From an uncultured Chloroflexus sp. (GTDB taxonomy: Bacteria; Chloroflexota; Chloroflexia; Chloroflexales; Chloroflexaceae), in assembly GCF_937129525.1 (NCBI RefSeq), contig NZ_CAKZNK010000044.1, positions 1 to 40,818 of the forward strand: 40,818 nucleotides of DNA, read 5' to 3'. Positions 40,473 through 40,818 of this stretch are shown here, piece after piece. The position numbers and the translations under genes are program-made. The notes beneath the pieces are model-generated. The model was not told where the DNA came from, made no database searches, and worked only from the letters and a program-made list of their open reading frames with translations. Each line of letters opens with the position of its first letter. Position 1 is the first letter of the stretch.

Positions 40473-40818
40473 CGGATTGAGCGAGCGGCGCGCGGGTTGA
40501 GGGTGGGTGCTGGTAGGTGAGGATTGCGCTCCGGCTGACTGGGCCGAAAACCGGTTGCGCGCGATCGTATCTGGTGGGCAAAGAAGCTATGAAACGCTCC
40601 AAACTGGCTGCGCGCAGCACAGATGGGTTACGCGGATTCAACTGCGGATTGAGCGAGCGGCGCGCGGGTTGAGGGTGGGTGCTGGTAGGTGAGGATTGCG
40701 CTCCGGCTGACTGGGCCGAAAACCGGTTGCGCGCGATCGTATCTGGTGGGCAAAGAAGCTATGAAACGCTCCAAACTGGCTGCGCGCAGCACAGATGGGT
40801 TACGCGGATTCAACTGCG
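40473..40818. repeat. 172-bp exact tandem direct repeat, at least two copies, running off the window
   Basis: The unit at 40473-40644 is repeated without visible change at 40645-40816, and the last two bases, CG, match the start of a third unit. The unit begins CGGATTGAGCGAGCGG and ends GCGGATTCAACTG. The length is not a multiple of three, so it is not a protein repeat in one frame. A short minus-strand frame starting MNPRNPSVLRAA occurs in each copy but is probably not real. The 59 bp between pfkA and the repeat hold nothing recognisable. Confidence 0.92.

Noticed and set aside
40432-40813. Short minus-strand frames within the 172-bp repeat as real genes
   Set aside because: They arise twice because the DNA is duplicated, have no ribosome-binding site, and the unit length breaks the frame between copies.
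40473-40818. CRISPR array
   Set aside because: The whole 172-bp unit repeats without spacers.
1-40818. tRNA or rRNA genes
   Set aside because: No cloverleaf-like or rRNA-like sequence was recognised by eye on either strand; a dedicated search was not possible.

Overview
The window looks like chromosomal DNA of a filamentous, Chloroflexus-like member of the Chloroflexota. This is inferred from gene content and protein style only: GC-rich genes packed in short co-directional runs, lipoproteins and secreted proteins carrying LPL/FVPI-type hydrophobic tails, an o-succinylbenzoate synthase (menaquinone), a gliding/pilus-style chemosensory cluster and a two-domain phosphofructokinase. No tRNA, rRNA, CRISPR array or insertion sequence was recognised.

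Left part (1-4256). The end of a membrane protein faces a divergent class I glutamine synthetase across a shared hairpin. Minus-strand genes follow for a small exported protein, a lipoprotein cytochrome c, a small Cys/His-rich membrane protein and a [2Fe-2S] ferredoxin. A 387-bp stretch without a convincing gene ends this part.

Chemosensory operon (4257-12752, all minus). In transcription order it encodes CheW, a CheY-like receiver, a CHASE3-type MCP, a hybrid CheA with a C-terminal receiver, a small HATPase/anti-sigma-like protein, a second CheW, CheB and CheR-TPR. Upstream lies selD, whose reading frame must be extended through an in-frame TGA (Sec19) backed by a SECIS-like hairpin. A three-PAS plus STAS protein and a CBS-pair protein follow.

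Middle (16600-26900). A plus-strand run encodes glutaminyl-peptide cyclotransferase, a tandem FKBP, MenC and two DUF4230 proteins. Minus-strand genes follow: an orphan DNA methyltransferase, carA, and the riboflavin operon ribD-ribE-ribBA-ribH. The riboflavin operon sits behind an FMN riboswitch with a clear terminator and alternative pairings.

Right part (27700-40818). A GT4 glycosyltransferase and an M20 peptidase are on the plus strand. An MmyB-like regulator faces a large secreted C39-like protein across a roughly 0.5-kb extremely AT-rich spacer. A FAD monooxygenase and a Zn/Cd-type P1B-ATPase form a minus-strand pair, with a long inverted repeat in their promoter region. The last gene is a fused, eukaryote-like double-domain phosphofructokinase with an apparently inactive C-terminal half. 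The window closes inside an exact 172-bp tandem repeat.

Many gene starts given here are shorter than the longest open frame, because the downstream start has a good Shine-Dalgarno sequence and matches the family's N-terminus. selD is the exception and is longer.
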